From Branchiostoma floridae (taxonomy: Eukaryota > Chordata > Leptocardii > Amphioxiformes > Branchiostomatidae): a stretch of 64,000 nucleotides of DNA. A model generated the notes under the pieces. It saw nothing but the letters and a program-made list of their open reading frames with translations. It was not told the origin of the DNA and ran no database searches. Within the stretch, counting starts at the first letter, position 1. Every line of letters starts with the position of its first letter. A program made the position numbers and the translations under genes. Location: assembly GCF_000003815.2 (NCBI RefSeq), contig NC_049981.1:33522072-33586071 (forward strand), written 5' to 3'. Positions 53,061 to 64,000 of this stretch are shown piece by piece.

Positions 53061-53889
53061 CCGGCCTCTGAAATTGCTGAAATTCTAAACAGAATTTGCT
53101 GAAGTCCTAACAGAATTTCTGCATTTCGCACTTTGTAACTGATTAAGGTTTTGAACATCTTGGTAAAAAAAACTGTTAGCAAAAGTTAATAAAAAAAGAA
53201 AGCTAACAAAAGCTAATGTAACTTGCTCACCCTAATAGACGTCTGCAGCTGAACAGTCTATTCTTGAAGAAGGTTAGCTCTATCGGTTGTTGTCTCTTGA
53301 ATGTCTTGGTCCTTGGATTAAATGCGAGACGTGAAAACACGGGTGGATTCAAAAGCACACTATGCAAATCATATCGTGTGCTAAAAGTGACGTGTGCAAA
53401 AAGGTCTATAATTACCGTAGCCTCCAAAGAAGGCTTCGTGGTGGAACATTCAATCATTATCAGCTGATTAGAGACAGATAGGTCGTGTTCCCTACAACGG
53501 TCACCTCTATTAAAGTAAACCAGAAACACTAGAACACAGCAGCAACAGGAAAGAAAACGTGCTTTGTTGAAAAGTAACAAAACTGTGGTTTAGGTCAGCC
53601 TGAAAAGCGGGACTGAGAGAGACTATACGCGGATTGTGACCGACACCCGATGCTAATACTATGCTTTTCGTGGGCTTTATGCTTCTAGAAAATTATTTCA
53701 GATCAACCCCATAAACCCAAAAAATGACTCCATAATTATACATGAAAAGTGACATTTGTCATTATGAAATATCAGTGACACAATCAGATACGGCAGGGAC
53801 ATAATCACGCAATGGCGTGTAATGACAACCACAGACAACATTGTGAGTTCGTATCCACATGTTTTAAGAGAAGGGAAGAGGCGTGTAAA

Positions 53890-54240
53890 CGTTATTAAAT
53901 ACAGTGATATAGCACAGCTCCAGACTCTGTCAGGAACTCCAGTTCCGGGAAAACTGTCGGGAACTTCAAAAGCCGGGCTGAGAGAGACTATACGCGTATT
54001 GTGACCGAGGTGGACAAAGGGTGGGGGTAGCTAGGAGTACTTGCTCGTTAACTGCTGATATAATACCATAATAACGTTTCCTGCGCTTCGTGCCTATGGA
54101 AAATTATTTCAGATCAACCCCATAATCTCCAAAAATGACTCCATAATTATACATGAAAAGGGGATTTCCCCATGATTAATAAATGCCAGTGACATAAACA
54201 GATACGGCAAGGATATAATCACGCAATGGCTTACAGGTTC
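53890..54240. repeat. dispersed repeat, copy 1 (and empty site)
   Basis: GTTATTAAATACAGTGATAT, CAGACTCTGTCAGGAACTCC, GGCTGAGAGAGACTATACGC. Repeated at 55250-55590, and a short part at 53597-53640. The GTTATTAAATACAG at its start is the unoccupied form of the MITE site at 54758. Confidence 0.7.
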
Positions 54241-54359
54241 GCGTCACAGGTTCCCGTAATATATCATCAGTTCCATCGGAAGTGAAGCAAAGACTGATGA
54301 AGGGCATTTTCATCCAAACCTTTTACTCAGGACTGAACTCAAGTGGTAGAACAGAAAAC

Positions 54360-54757
54360 CAAGGAAACAAACTAAGAACGTATAGAAAAATCAAACATAC
54401 CTACGAGAACAGTACCTTACTATCGCCGAATCATGGCTAGATTAAGAATCAGTGATCATCCCATACAAATTGAAGTGGGAAGATACAAGCAGACTCCTCC
54501 GAATAACAGACTTTTTACACTTCGTAACTCCAACCGTATAGAAAATGAAGTCCATTTTACACAAGAGTGTTCTTTATTCAATGATATACGCAACTCTTTT
54601 ACCAGTGCACTCAATGTAGAAACCCGATGTAAACAATTAACCAAAGACAACCTGTTTGTACGTAATGACAACCACAGACAACATTGTGCAACAAAAACTC
54701 TGTGAGTTCGTATCCACATGTTTTAAGAGAAGGGAATAGGCGTGTAAACGTTATTAA
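54360..54757 (+). mobile_element. LINE 3' region, degraded
   Basis: MARLRISDHPIQIEVGRY, NRIENEVHFTQECSLFNDIR and, in another frame, DNIVQQKLCEFVSTCFKRR: the final ~110 codons of a non-LTR protein with frameshifts. Confidence 0.75.
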
Positions 54758-55249
54758 GGCCACAGCAAGTAAATTTTATGTATGACATCAGCGCGCACAT
54801 TAATTTTCGCCTGATTTCAGAAAAAAAACAAGATTTTTTTCTTCAGCAGCAATGGTCAACATGACGATAAAGTACCAAAATGAACAAATATATTGTGTTG
54901 TACATAGCCTAATAATTGTACTTGTAGAAGTGACACTTGCCAGGTACCCAGGACACTAATATGGAAGACATGAGTGTGGTTACCAACTTCGTTGGTGATG
55001 CCAGTCTGCCACACTAGTGTCACTTTTACAACACCAGTACATGTCTTGTATACAGGAGTGAATGTCCTGTTGGCTCTAATACCATGTTTTGTCCCTTAAA
55101 TTCTTGTTACAACATTCATAACAACTTTATGATGCCTATTTTTGAAAATGTAGCCATCTTGTTTTTTTTCACCCATCTTTTTTTTCGCCCTATCACACTA
55201 TTTTTGCAGTCTGAGAGGATGTCATCCATAAAATGTACTTGCTGTGGCA
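54758..55249. mobile_element. 492 bp MITE with TAA target duplication and a known empty site
   Basis: Ends GGCCACAGCAAGTAAATTTT and the inverse AAATGTACTTGCTGTGGCA. TAA flanks both sides (54755-54757, 55250-55252). The related sequence at 53891 has a single TAA with no insert. The duplication fits PIF/Harbinger. Confidence 0.85.
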
Positions 55250-55590
55250 TAAATACAGTGATATAGCACAGCTCCAGACTCTGTCAGGAACTCCAGTTCC
55301 AGGAAAAACTGTCGGGAACTTCAAAAGCCGGGCTGAGAGAGACTATACGCGTCTTGTGACCGAGGTGGACAAAGGGTGGGGGTAGCTAGGAGTAATTACT
55401 TAACTGCTGATATAATACCATAATAACGTTTCCTGCGCTTCGTGCCTATGGAAAATTATTTCAGATCAACCCCATAATCTCGAAAAATGACTCCATAATT
55501 ATACATGGAAAGGTTTTTTTCCCATAATGAAACACCAGTGACATAATCAGATACGCAGGGACATAATTACGTAATGGCTTAGATAAACAT

Positions 55591-57920
55591 CACAAAAGGG
55601 GACCTCTGATAATCTGATGATCTGCTAATAACAGCCAGACAGCTTGACTAGGATTTACATTGAGAAGTTATCGATAATACGCAGAGCGCATCCAACAAAA
55701 GCTGAGATTTAAAGATAAAATTATCAAAATGAAAGGCAATGGGTGCTGTGCGTCACGGAAAGGTTGCTAAACAATAGTGATATAAGCTAAGACTGTCCAT
55801 CTCATATGTGTACGTCAAGAGCAATGAGTGTCCCTTGCAACCAGCCTAAGAGCTTTTTGTATGATATATTAGATGTGAGTTCAAAATTGAAACTAAAAAT
55901 CGCTTACTTACGATACTACATGTAGTATAAAAATGATACTAGCAGCAGCAGCTGTAACCTGAAAACAGATTCATCATGAATTTTGTTGAAGTTTATTCAC
56001 ATGATTTTGAGTTACCTTGTAATTTGACATTCATACTGTTTCTGTCAGCATATTGACATGGTCTCTGAGTTAAAAACCTTTTATTTACCTTGATATTGAG
56101 TTATGTACGTTATCGATTAGCCAGCTGAGGTCATTCATTATTCTGGCCCTTAAATCTAGTTAAAAACTTATTATCTATTTTCCAACATTATTTTTTGTTC
56201 GTTAGACTGAACTACCAGTCCCTGGTTTTTTATGTAGCTTATTGTCTTTGTACGTTCATTTATGTTTATTTGTATCTATACCACTGTGTTTTTTTTAAAC
56301 ATTTTATTCATAAATCAAAAGAAATAAGTTACAAAACAGTGAACCATCCATCCACAAGTATGAAGTAATAAAAATAATGCATCAAATAAGTAAGAAATAA
56401 TATAGTACCATCAAGAGCATAACGTTCCCCATTTGCCCCGGTGTTTCAGCAGTTTTCCCCTCCTTGTTGCAATAAAATATTCAACTTTGTGGAAGAAATT
56501 AACATAATTTAGAAAAAAATGAAAGTTAACATGATTGGCCTTTGTACTTTTACAAATACACATTTTGGCTAGTACAATAACAAGATTGCCTATTTTGGGA
56601 GCGTCTAAATGCAAATTACCAAAAATAACATTAAAACATTATACCACTGTGTTTATTTCTTTCTTCTTGAATAAAAAAAGGTTAAGATTAGTTAAGGTTA
56701 GACACCAGGGGTCAACCTGGAGGCAACTCTCTATCTTCATGTCTACCTTGTCCCCCCAACGACCTCGAGGTCAAGGGACTAGGTAGGTAGGTAGGTATCA
56801 GTGGTCAGGAGATTTTGTTTTTGACCTATCTTCAAGTGGACTTCAATGCTGACGTTTTGTAATACCCAGAAGAATATATTCGTTCATAGAAGAAATGTTG
56901 GACCTAAAACTAATAAGTATTACTTTCCATTCCTTGTGATTTGTGTTTTGAGGCCGCAAAATTTCCAAAAACGGCACAAATTGAAATAGTTAACAACACT
57001 CGAAACATGGCAGTAACAAACTGTTAAACCGGACTTGAACCGAATCATTACGTACAATACTATCGGCAGGGACATACTTCCTACATCGTAAGAAAAAAAA
57101 AACTAACTGCGACAGTAGTACAAGTTACATGTTTGGTTTTGATGTCAAGATTCCTATCAAAGTTCGTAGAATGCACTATTCCAGAAGTTCAAGACTGAAA
57201 AGAGTACAGAGTTGAGAAAGACTGAACTGAGACCTTGAAAAACGGGGTTTTAAGAGATTATCGTATGCGACACACGTCAACAATCATAACAATAGCAAAA
57301 CAAACAATGTGTGGCTTTTTTACGGCTGTGGACGGCGTCGCCAAGCCACATGTAGGATTTTTATCTGTCAAGGTTGACGGATTGGTTTTAAAATTTTTCT
57401 TTCACGCGCAGCAAATTTCCGTCAATTGACGAAAAAACGGACGCTGACTAGACCCCGGTAATATGTATACATTTTTTGGCTCTGCGATGATACGTTTCAT
57501 TGAAACTGAACCAATCGTTTGCTGACACCAACATAAAACAAGTTTTGAAAAATCCTGCCCCATGCCAAAAATATTGATTTATCACCTTTACGCGTATAAT
57601 TTTAGGTTCCTTTTTTTTATAATCACCTTATAACTCAAAATAGAGGCGATGTACAATATATTTAACTACCCCTGAGTGTAGAACAGAACATTTCCAATGA
57701 TTTAATCTTATTTTCAATCATTTAAGTCATTGCTATAGTTTTCTAAAAGGGTTTAAAGTTTGGACCATCAAGTTTTACCCTTTAAGCCATGTTTGAGTAA
57801 ATCTGCCCATCAGTCAAGTTGACAGGTCGTAATAATGTCACATGAGAGTTAGAAAATGCTACAAGCTGCTTATTTGTAAATCTGATCTGTAGCTGAATTG
57901 TTGACAACATTGGGATGATT
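55591..57920. other. non-coding, no gene seen
   Basis: AT-rich. 55660-55690 (GATAATACGCAGAGCGCATC) and 58450-58500 (GTAATACGCAGATCTTATCC) are related, hinting at another dispersed repeat. No coding exon recognised. Confidence 0.45.
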
Positions 57921-57922
57921 TG

Positions 57923-58035
57923 ATAATGACCTCGCATCTAGTCTACTTTATGCAGACGACGTTGTCATTTTCTCTGAGGCAGACAAAGGGTTACAATTAG
58001 CATTAGGCAGATTTTATACTGAAAACAGCTTTACG
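57923..58035 (+). mobile_element. reverse-transcriptase fragment with YADD motif
   Basis: Plus-strand frame: NDLASSLLYADDVVIFSEAD, KGLQLALGRF. YADD (57949-57960) is the RT catalytic pair in its usual NDL..LLYADD setting. Only about 38 codons survive. Too short and without a Met, so it is easily missed. Confidence 0.85.
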
Positions 58036-59209
58036 TGCTTTGAGAGAAAGTTCTTGATATAACCGGTAACTTGCGTCTGTAAAAATGTGCATCCGGCATC
58101 AGGGTTTATTTGTTGTGGGTTGCCCCCCACCCTCCCGATTATAACCTCCCCTTGGAGAATTGGTGCTATCAGGCTCTACATGTCGTGACAAAATATTGGA
58201 GAATTGCCAAATAGACAGATAACACACCAGAGGAGCTAATCGGGAAAATAATCTTGGTAACACTTGGCGCCGTAGGTTCTATAGAGAGTTCGTGCAATGC
58301 CATCCTTGATCTGAACCAGATCTAGTAGGTATTACTACTTTGACGTCAGCATAAAGGATATAATGACAATGTTGATCTCATAATAATGCTTCTTACCGCG
58401 CTGATTGCCATAGAGCTTTACTCAGAGATATACATAGTAGTTATCGGTAATACGCAGATCTTATCCTACAAAAGCTTGGATTTGGACAAATTCTATGTAC
58501 GTCAGGAAACAAAAGCTAGATAAAAAGCAGAAGATTTGATAAAGAATACCTGACACAGAGGTGGCACAGACTGTCTGTGCTCGGGTGAAAATTTATATAA
58601 AGACCTCAGACTAAGGTTGAACAAAAAACACAGTTAAAGTACTGGATATTTACTGTCCAAGACCCAGGTTTATAACAGCGCTTCAGATAGACATTTTAAG
58701 TAACACCCCTACTTTATGCAGTGCTAGTAAAGGAACTCTGCATAGTTAAGCATTATACATCAAACAACTTTTGCTGTTTCAACTTATTTCTAAGCCCAGA
58801 AATACTAAGTTCCAAAATACAGATACCCCAGAATGGGCTATAAATGTGATACAAAGGACACTATGAAAACACACCAAAATCATGACAATCCGTCAACCTC
58901 TACTTTTGTTATTCCCTTTCAAAGTCTGACATTAAACCTGCCCTGCAGTTCCGAATCAAGCCGCTAGGGTGCCTAAACCTTTACCACTTACTGTCGGTCC
59001 CACGAGCTATCTACCACTCAAAAATCATGACCACAGCATGTCCAGTACTCGAGATATCAAACCCGGAATGTCCGCTGCAGTACCGTAACAAGCCTCTAGG
59101 GGAACCAAAATCGAATCTTTTCCGGGTGTTATAAAGATTTAACGGGCCCGTTACTTACATACCAAATATCAATACAATCCATACAGGCGTTCTCCAGATA
59201 TGCCGGTGT

Positions 59210-59210
<1 letters not shown>
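58036..59210. other. non-coding with a dispersed-repeat copy
   Basis: 58870-59115 matches the terminal part of the element at 31200-31450 (ACAATCCGTCAACC, GTTATTCCCTTTCAAAGTCT, GCCGCTAGGG). The rest shows nothing. Confidence 0.55.
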
Positions 59211-59211
<1 letters not shown>

Positions 59212-59284
<73 letters not shown>

Positions 59285-59334
59285 TCACACACACACATAC
59301 ACACACACTCACACATACACTCACACACACGGAC
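59212..59334. repeat. CA microsatellite
   Basis: (CA)n of about 120 bp with TACAC and CTCAC interruptions. Confidence 0.97.
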
Positions 59335-60149
59335 AGACACATTTGATTCTGAAATAAACTTAGAGATCGGTGTTCAAAATTTGCAACAAAACGTAATTAG
59401 TAATCTGAAAAGCTGTTGACGTGCAATGAACAGGCTGGTTGGATGAAAGAACGCACTGTACATTCATGCACTGCTGAAGTCTGCAACAGTTAGAGTCTTC
59501 TACACAGTTTTCAAATATAAATATCACCCTGTCAACAAAAAGTACACGTACCTGTCACAGGTTGAGCTCAGTGTGCGGGCAAGTCTTCACAATCGGGTGA
59601 ATGCACGTTTGCAGGCGGTGGTAATGTCGATACAGCCCGAGATACTAGTAGAGATACTAGTAGTGTCCCAGAGTACGGTAGGCTGACTGGCAATGCGGAA
59701 ATGGTGAAGCCTGTACCCCGAGACTCGTCGTTATGCTCTGCGGCGATGTAGGGTTAGCCGACCCGTCCAGCTGATTAGCGCAGGTCGGGGAGTTTTTACG
59801 GGGTCTGATTAGATCTGGCGGCGTATTTAAACTCACAAGGCCGGCTTCGGGCCTCTAGCGGCGAAATCTCAAAGGGCAGCTAATCAGACACTGCATGAAA
59901 TCTGGGATTTGCCAAACTTACCATGGGTGTGTAAATTCGTGGTAAATGTGATACCTGACATTTACCGACAAATACCTCAGATTTACCCGGTAAATATGTG
60001 TAAATATCGGATAAATATCAGTATTCATGTATAGCATATAGATAATGAAATGAATCCATCCCAGAGATATAAAGCCCTTAGGTATGTAACCAGGACAACC
60101 TGTGTAAACCCCCTTAGCCCATAGTGTCTGTCTATTATCCCCAGATACT
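59335..60149. other. non-coding, no gene seen
   Basis: Unique-looking; GATACTAGTAGAGATACTAG near 59640 is a short direct repeat. No gene. Confidence 0.45.
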
Positions 60150-60882
60150 GAGAATCCCGGATAAGGTCCCAGATAAAGTCCCAGATAATGTCCATAATAA
60201 GGTCCAGGATAAGGTCCAGGATAAGGGACCAGGATAAGGGACCAGGATAAGGGACCAGGATAAGGTCCCGGATAAGGGGCCCTGATAAGGGACCAGGATA
60301 AGGGACCAGGATAAGGGACCAGGATAAGGGACCAGGATAAGGGACGAGGATAAGGGACGAGGATAAGGGACGAGGATAAGGTCCAGGATAAGGGACCAGG
60401 ATAAGGGACCAGGATAAGGGACCAGGATAAGGGACCAAGATAAGGGACCAGGATAAGGGACCAAGATAAGGGACCAAGATAAGGGACCAGGATAAGGGAC
60501 CAGGATAAGGGACCAAGATAAGGGACCAGGATAAGGGACCAAGATAAGGGGCCAGGATAAGGGACCAAGATAAGGGACCAGGATAAGGGACCAAGATAAG
60601 GGACCAGGATAAGGGACCAAGATAAGGGGCCAGGATAAGGGACCAGGATAAGGGACCAAGATAAGGGACCAGGATAAGGGACCAAGATAAGGGCCCAGGA
60701 TAAGGGGCCAGGATAAGGGACCAGGCTAAGGTCCAGTATAAGGGACCAAGATAAGGGACCAGGATAAGGGACCAAGATAAGGGACCAGGATAAGGGGCTA
60801 GGATAAGGGACCAGGATAACGTCCAGGATAAGGGACCAGGATAAGGGACCAGGATAAGGGACCAGGATAAGGGACCAGGATA
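60150..60882. repeat. 13 bp minisatellite, ~53 copies
   Basis: Tandem GATAAGGGACCAG with GATAAGGTCCAG (12 bp) variants at the flanks and CCAAGATAAGG variants inside. The 285-codon minus frame (VPYPGPLSWSLIL repeat) follows from 13 x 3 = 39 bp and lacks any other sign of coding. Confidence 0.95.
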
Positions 60883-61259
60883 AAGACGCCTTTATTTCGG
60901 TGTTATATGAAGTCAGGTTGTCATATCAGTGTTAAAAGTTAAGTAGTTATTAAGTCCTTGGTGGCACCTTCATGAACATGAAATAAAGGTCATGGGGTGG
61001 TCTCTTCATCACACTGAAGGCAAAAAAATTCTTATAAGGTTTGCACACATACTCGGATAAGATTTATTTTTATATTATATATTTATTTTCTAAATAAAAA
61101 TCATGTATGTATTCGCAGACAAATTCTATGATATGGTTACAGCTTTTAGTCAAAGACCAGACACTTACTACTTATAAATCTATACATTATGAAAGATAGA
61201 ATCTGATTATGTAGGAAAGTTAGGGACTTGTATTACGCAATAGGTCAAATCCCTGACCC

Positions 61260-61551
61260 CCAGGATCACGCATGCGTACTAAGTGCGCGGGCCCGGGTGA
61301 AACCGTTAACGGTTCTTGTACGTTTCGGCATGAATAAGGCGTCGTGTATCGCTTTTCGCGAAACATGGCCCCACCATTGTCTACTTCTCGTCCCGGGAAA
61401 GGCTGAGAGTCAAAGGAAATGTGATGTAAGCCCAAAATGCGGGGAAATTGGTGGCTAGCGTGCAGCAACTGTTTCCTCGGACTTCGCCCCCCTCCCTCTA
61501 TGTTTAGAAGGGCCTTCGATCGGCGAGTACAATATTACTACAGATGCTGTC
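61260..61551 (+). promoter_or_regulatory. GC-rich promoter-like patch and possible non-coding first exon
   Basis: CpG-rich in an AT-rich setting, with CACGCATGCGTAC (close to an NRF1 site) at 61266. A good donor TGTC|GTAAGTGTCG follows at 61552. A spliced transcript could continue at 62221-62328 (acceptor CACCAACAG, donor TTTAG|GTAAGA) and 62580 on (acceptor CTTATACAG). The 62221 exon has stops in all frames, so it would be 5' UTR or lncRNA. Weak. Confidence 0.25.
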
Positions 61552-62784
61552 GTAAGTGTCGTTATTAATCATTTACAACTTTTATTTACTATTTAGAGTT
61601 TTTATTGACGTGACATCGCCAGAATTACGATTACACAAATGATAAAGATATGTCCCAAACGTACTAGCTAGGTATACTACTATAGTTACCTGCCCCCCTC
61701 CCCACGAGAAAATCTCTAATCTAAACCAAAAAAAAACAATTGTTCATGCATGCTTGGCATAAACCAGAAACAAATGCCTGTTGATAGTTGTCAAACAGGC
61801 ATCCATGTCATGTTTAAGATGTAGCAAATGCTGAAGAAATAAATTTCACTGTATTAGTAGATATATATGATATACTAAATTACTGAAGGGGGAGCAAGTA
61901 TTGACAAGATTAACAAGTATAATTGATTTCTTCAAGCAAAAGTTTCAAAGTGACACTCATATACATGTAATTGATGAGATAGAATCAGCAGTGTTAAGTG
62001 ACTGGTTAAAACTATTGTTTTATTAAAGGCATAACATCTTCTTTTTTTCGTTTCAGTTACTAGTGTTTAGTAATTCAGTTACACTTACAGATGTTTGATC
62101 AATATAATATTTCAGGTAGAATTTATTTGAGGATGCCCAGATTTAGTCATGAAGTTTTTAACTGTGACATTATTTATCTTTCTATATAATACACATATGG
62201 CCACTCCAGTACACCAACAGTGGAGACTTCCTTCAAATGTGTAGCACAGCTTGTGAGGAGGATGGCAGGGAACAAAGCAAGGAACTGTCAGAAGCTCTTC
62301 TGCTGAAGTACTGCTAAAGGCTGTTTAGGTAAGACAACAGTCCTGCATATTCATGCTCAGCAGTAGCAGAGTCAGTGTATACTGAGGCAGGCGACCATCC
62401 TGATTCCTCATTTTTTCTCGCTTGTTGTTAGCTGTTGTTTGATAATCTATTGGGACGAGGCACGGCATGATATTTCTTGAGCATATTGTTTCGTTTTTAA
62501 TTTATGTTTGTCCAAACTTGTAGGGCAGATTTCAAAGTGAATTTATGTTCAATGGTACTTTGGTGGTTTTCTTATACAGGAAAGGGTTTGTTACAAGGAC
62601 TCCAAACCCACAGCAAGAAGTCCAACATGCAGGCACAGAGGGAGAAGCTTCCACTGAGGCCATGACAGCAGTGGTCTCAGATGTATATTGGATTGGGGAG
62701 TTCTTTTATTACACGCACAAGCAGTTCTATAGCATACAATCTGGTGCACCATACATGTAGGTGTTCAAATAACATTGACTATTA

Positions 62785-62982
62785 TAATTCCACCAGGTGC
62801 CATCATACCGCCACCTCAAAAAAACGTTAGTATACAGGTCTTCCCAAAATTGTCTTGAACACCGAATGTTAAATATCTGAAATGTAATACAATTCAGATA
62901 TTTAGGTGTTGAAGACAATCTTCAGAAGGCCTCTATGACAACGTTTTTTGAGGAAGCGGTATAATGGCACCTGGTGGAATTA
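62785..62982. mobile_element. 198 bp palindromic MITE
   Basis: Ends TAATTCCACCAGGTGCCAT and its inverse, ATGGCACCTGGTGGAATTA. AAAAAACGTT occurs on both arms, and a second internal palindrome lies around AATATCTGAA...TTCAGATATT. Confidence 0.85.
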
Positions 62983-63152
62983 AGCGAATGTATGTTACTA
63001 GTAAGTTTATGCAGCTACAAGTTGATTTTTGCATTTGACATATATGTTTAGAATGTATAGATTGACATTACTGTACATGTAACATACAGATATCATCTGT
63101 TTTTAAATCAAATAATGAAAAAGCATTACTTGAATAAACACGTAGCAGTAAG

Positions 63153-63321
63153 TAACTGTAAATCCAGAAATGTTCGCGGTTTAACGTGAACTCAAAATTG
63201 CTGCGAACAACCGCATACTAGTACCTTTTCGTCTTAAGACCCAGATACATATGTGACTGTTACGCAACCACAAACTCATAGCAATTACCTTCCTACTGTG
63301 AACTTAGATGCATTTACAGTA
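63153..63321. mobile_element. 169 bp element with TACTGTAAATGCA-type ends
   Basis: ACTGTAAATCCAGAAATGTTC at the left and GATGCATTTACAGTA at the right, with TTCGCGG inside. The same family as 5554-6270. Confidence 0.65.
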
Positions 63322-64000
63322 CATGGCACTGATCATGTTGACAAAGTGTAAAATGTAGCATGGGCCCCACTAAATGTTGACCTACATATTTCTAAGTTTT
63401 AAATGATAAATCATTGATTGGATGATATGTAGTAGTTACATGATGCTGTCTATTGAAGGGTGAAACATTGCAGGCCACACTGAATGTTGCACTACAAGTC
63501 TTATATGTCATTGCAGGTCAGTTTTCCTTGTGATGCTACTGTTTCTTTGCACTTCTCAAGCTTTCATTATACAATCATACTTTCATAGGTGACATGATAN
63601 NNNNNNNNNNNNNNNNNNNNNNNNNNNNNNNNNNNNNNNNNNNNNNNNNNNNNNNNNNNNNNNNNNNNNNNNNNNNNNNNNNNNNNNNNNNNNNNNNNNN
63701 NNNNNNNNNNNNNNNNNNNNNNNNNNNNNNNNNATACATATACAGAGTAGCCTACTAGGTGGTAGCTGATAAAACTATACATTTTATTTGCAGTGTATAC
63801 TAGTATTCTTCAGAAAATGTAACTAAACTTTATCTAATAAATTTTGCTGTATTTTATCAAAAGCATGTCCTTCTGATTCATAGTTGTGAATAAATGTGGA
63901 CGTGGGTAATTTAGGATGTCATACAACATGGTTTGTGAACTTCCAGGTAAATGTTACAGATGGGTAAATGCCAATAAGTATGAGATATAACGCGAGTGGT
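63322..64000. other. non-coding with a 134-N gap
   Basis: AT-rich sequence; gap at 63600-63733. Nothing recognised on either strand. Confidence 0.5.

Noticed and set aside
52737-53102. 121-codon plus-strand ORF
   Set aside because: It overlaps a repeat present twice in the region and lacks recognisable domain features or splice context.
59918-60775. 285-codon ORF VPYPGPLSWSLIL
   Set aside because: It is the 13 bp minisatellite; equal open frames overlap it.
61228-61468. 76-82 codon ORFs on both strands
   Set aside because: GC-rich promoter-like DNA keeps frames open by chance; no homology or splice-consistent coding exon was seen.

Overview
The window looks like a cephalochordate (amphioxus, Branchiostoma-type) scaffold. 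The evidence is intron-rich genes with short exons, a chordate-style shuffled receptor gene (SRCR, F5/8C, FN3, ZP), dense MITE-like inverted repeats, CR1-like LINE fragments, many minisatellites, and near-identical blocks meeting at assembly gaps, as expected of a very heterozygous genome. The species is inferred from these traits and was not searched. All calls come from reading the sequence by eye; splice junctions were checked by phase only.

Left part (1-12.7 kb): the start of a secreted or membrane protein gene on the minus strand (signal-peptide exon 1039-1120, acidic-repeat exon 1-272, running off the window); a 12-finger C2H2 zinc-finger gene on the minus strand (3958-5407) with a one-base frameshift in a linker; and a tiny first coding exon on the plus strand (6916-6940). 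The signal-peptide exon and the plus-strand exon both start inside a YY1-type AAGATGGCGG motif. The rest is minisatellites (11, 18 and 12 bp units), MITEs, and a 2.4 kb AT-rich field of degenerate ~60 bp repeats.

Centre (12.8-51.2 kb): one large minus-strand gene fills 38 kb. In transcript order its exons encode a signal peptide, one SRCR domain, two F5/8C (discoidin) domains of three exons each, a run of single-exon FN3 domains, a 10-cysteine ZP domain of six exons, a tandem array of furin-type RVRR sites, a transmembrane helix and a 23-residue tail. All extracellular modules are phase 1-1. I do not recognise this architecture as a named gene. It is most likely a type I cell-surface or egg-coat/recognition protein that polymerises or is shed through its ZP module.

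The assembly repeats parts of this gene. Each of the four 100-N gaps (14933, 17996, 24222, 33195) sits exactly where the end of one contig overlaps the start of the next. The simplest reading is unmerged haplotypes, not tandem duplication. Collapsing the overlaps gives 27 exons, 11 FN3 domains, 5733 coding bases (a multiple of three) and about 1,910 residues. The two haplotypes then expose striking allelic variation: one FN3 exon (FN3-10) differs at about 20 of 93 residues while neighbouring introns and ZP exons are almost identical, another FN3 exon carries a conversion tract, the furin-site array differs in repeat number, and one allele has a transposon inside that array.

Right part (51.2-64 kb): LINE remnants (including a YADD reverse-transcriptase motif at 57949), MITEs, a CA microsatellite, a 13 bp minisatellite, a GC-rich promoter-like stretch near 61.3 kb with possible downstream exons, and no convincing protein-coding gene.
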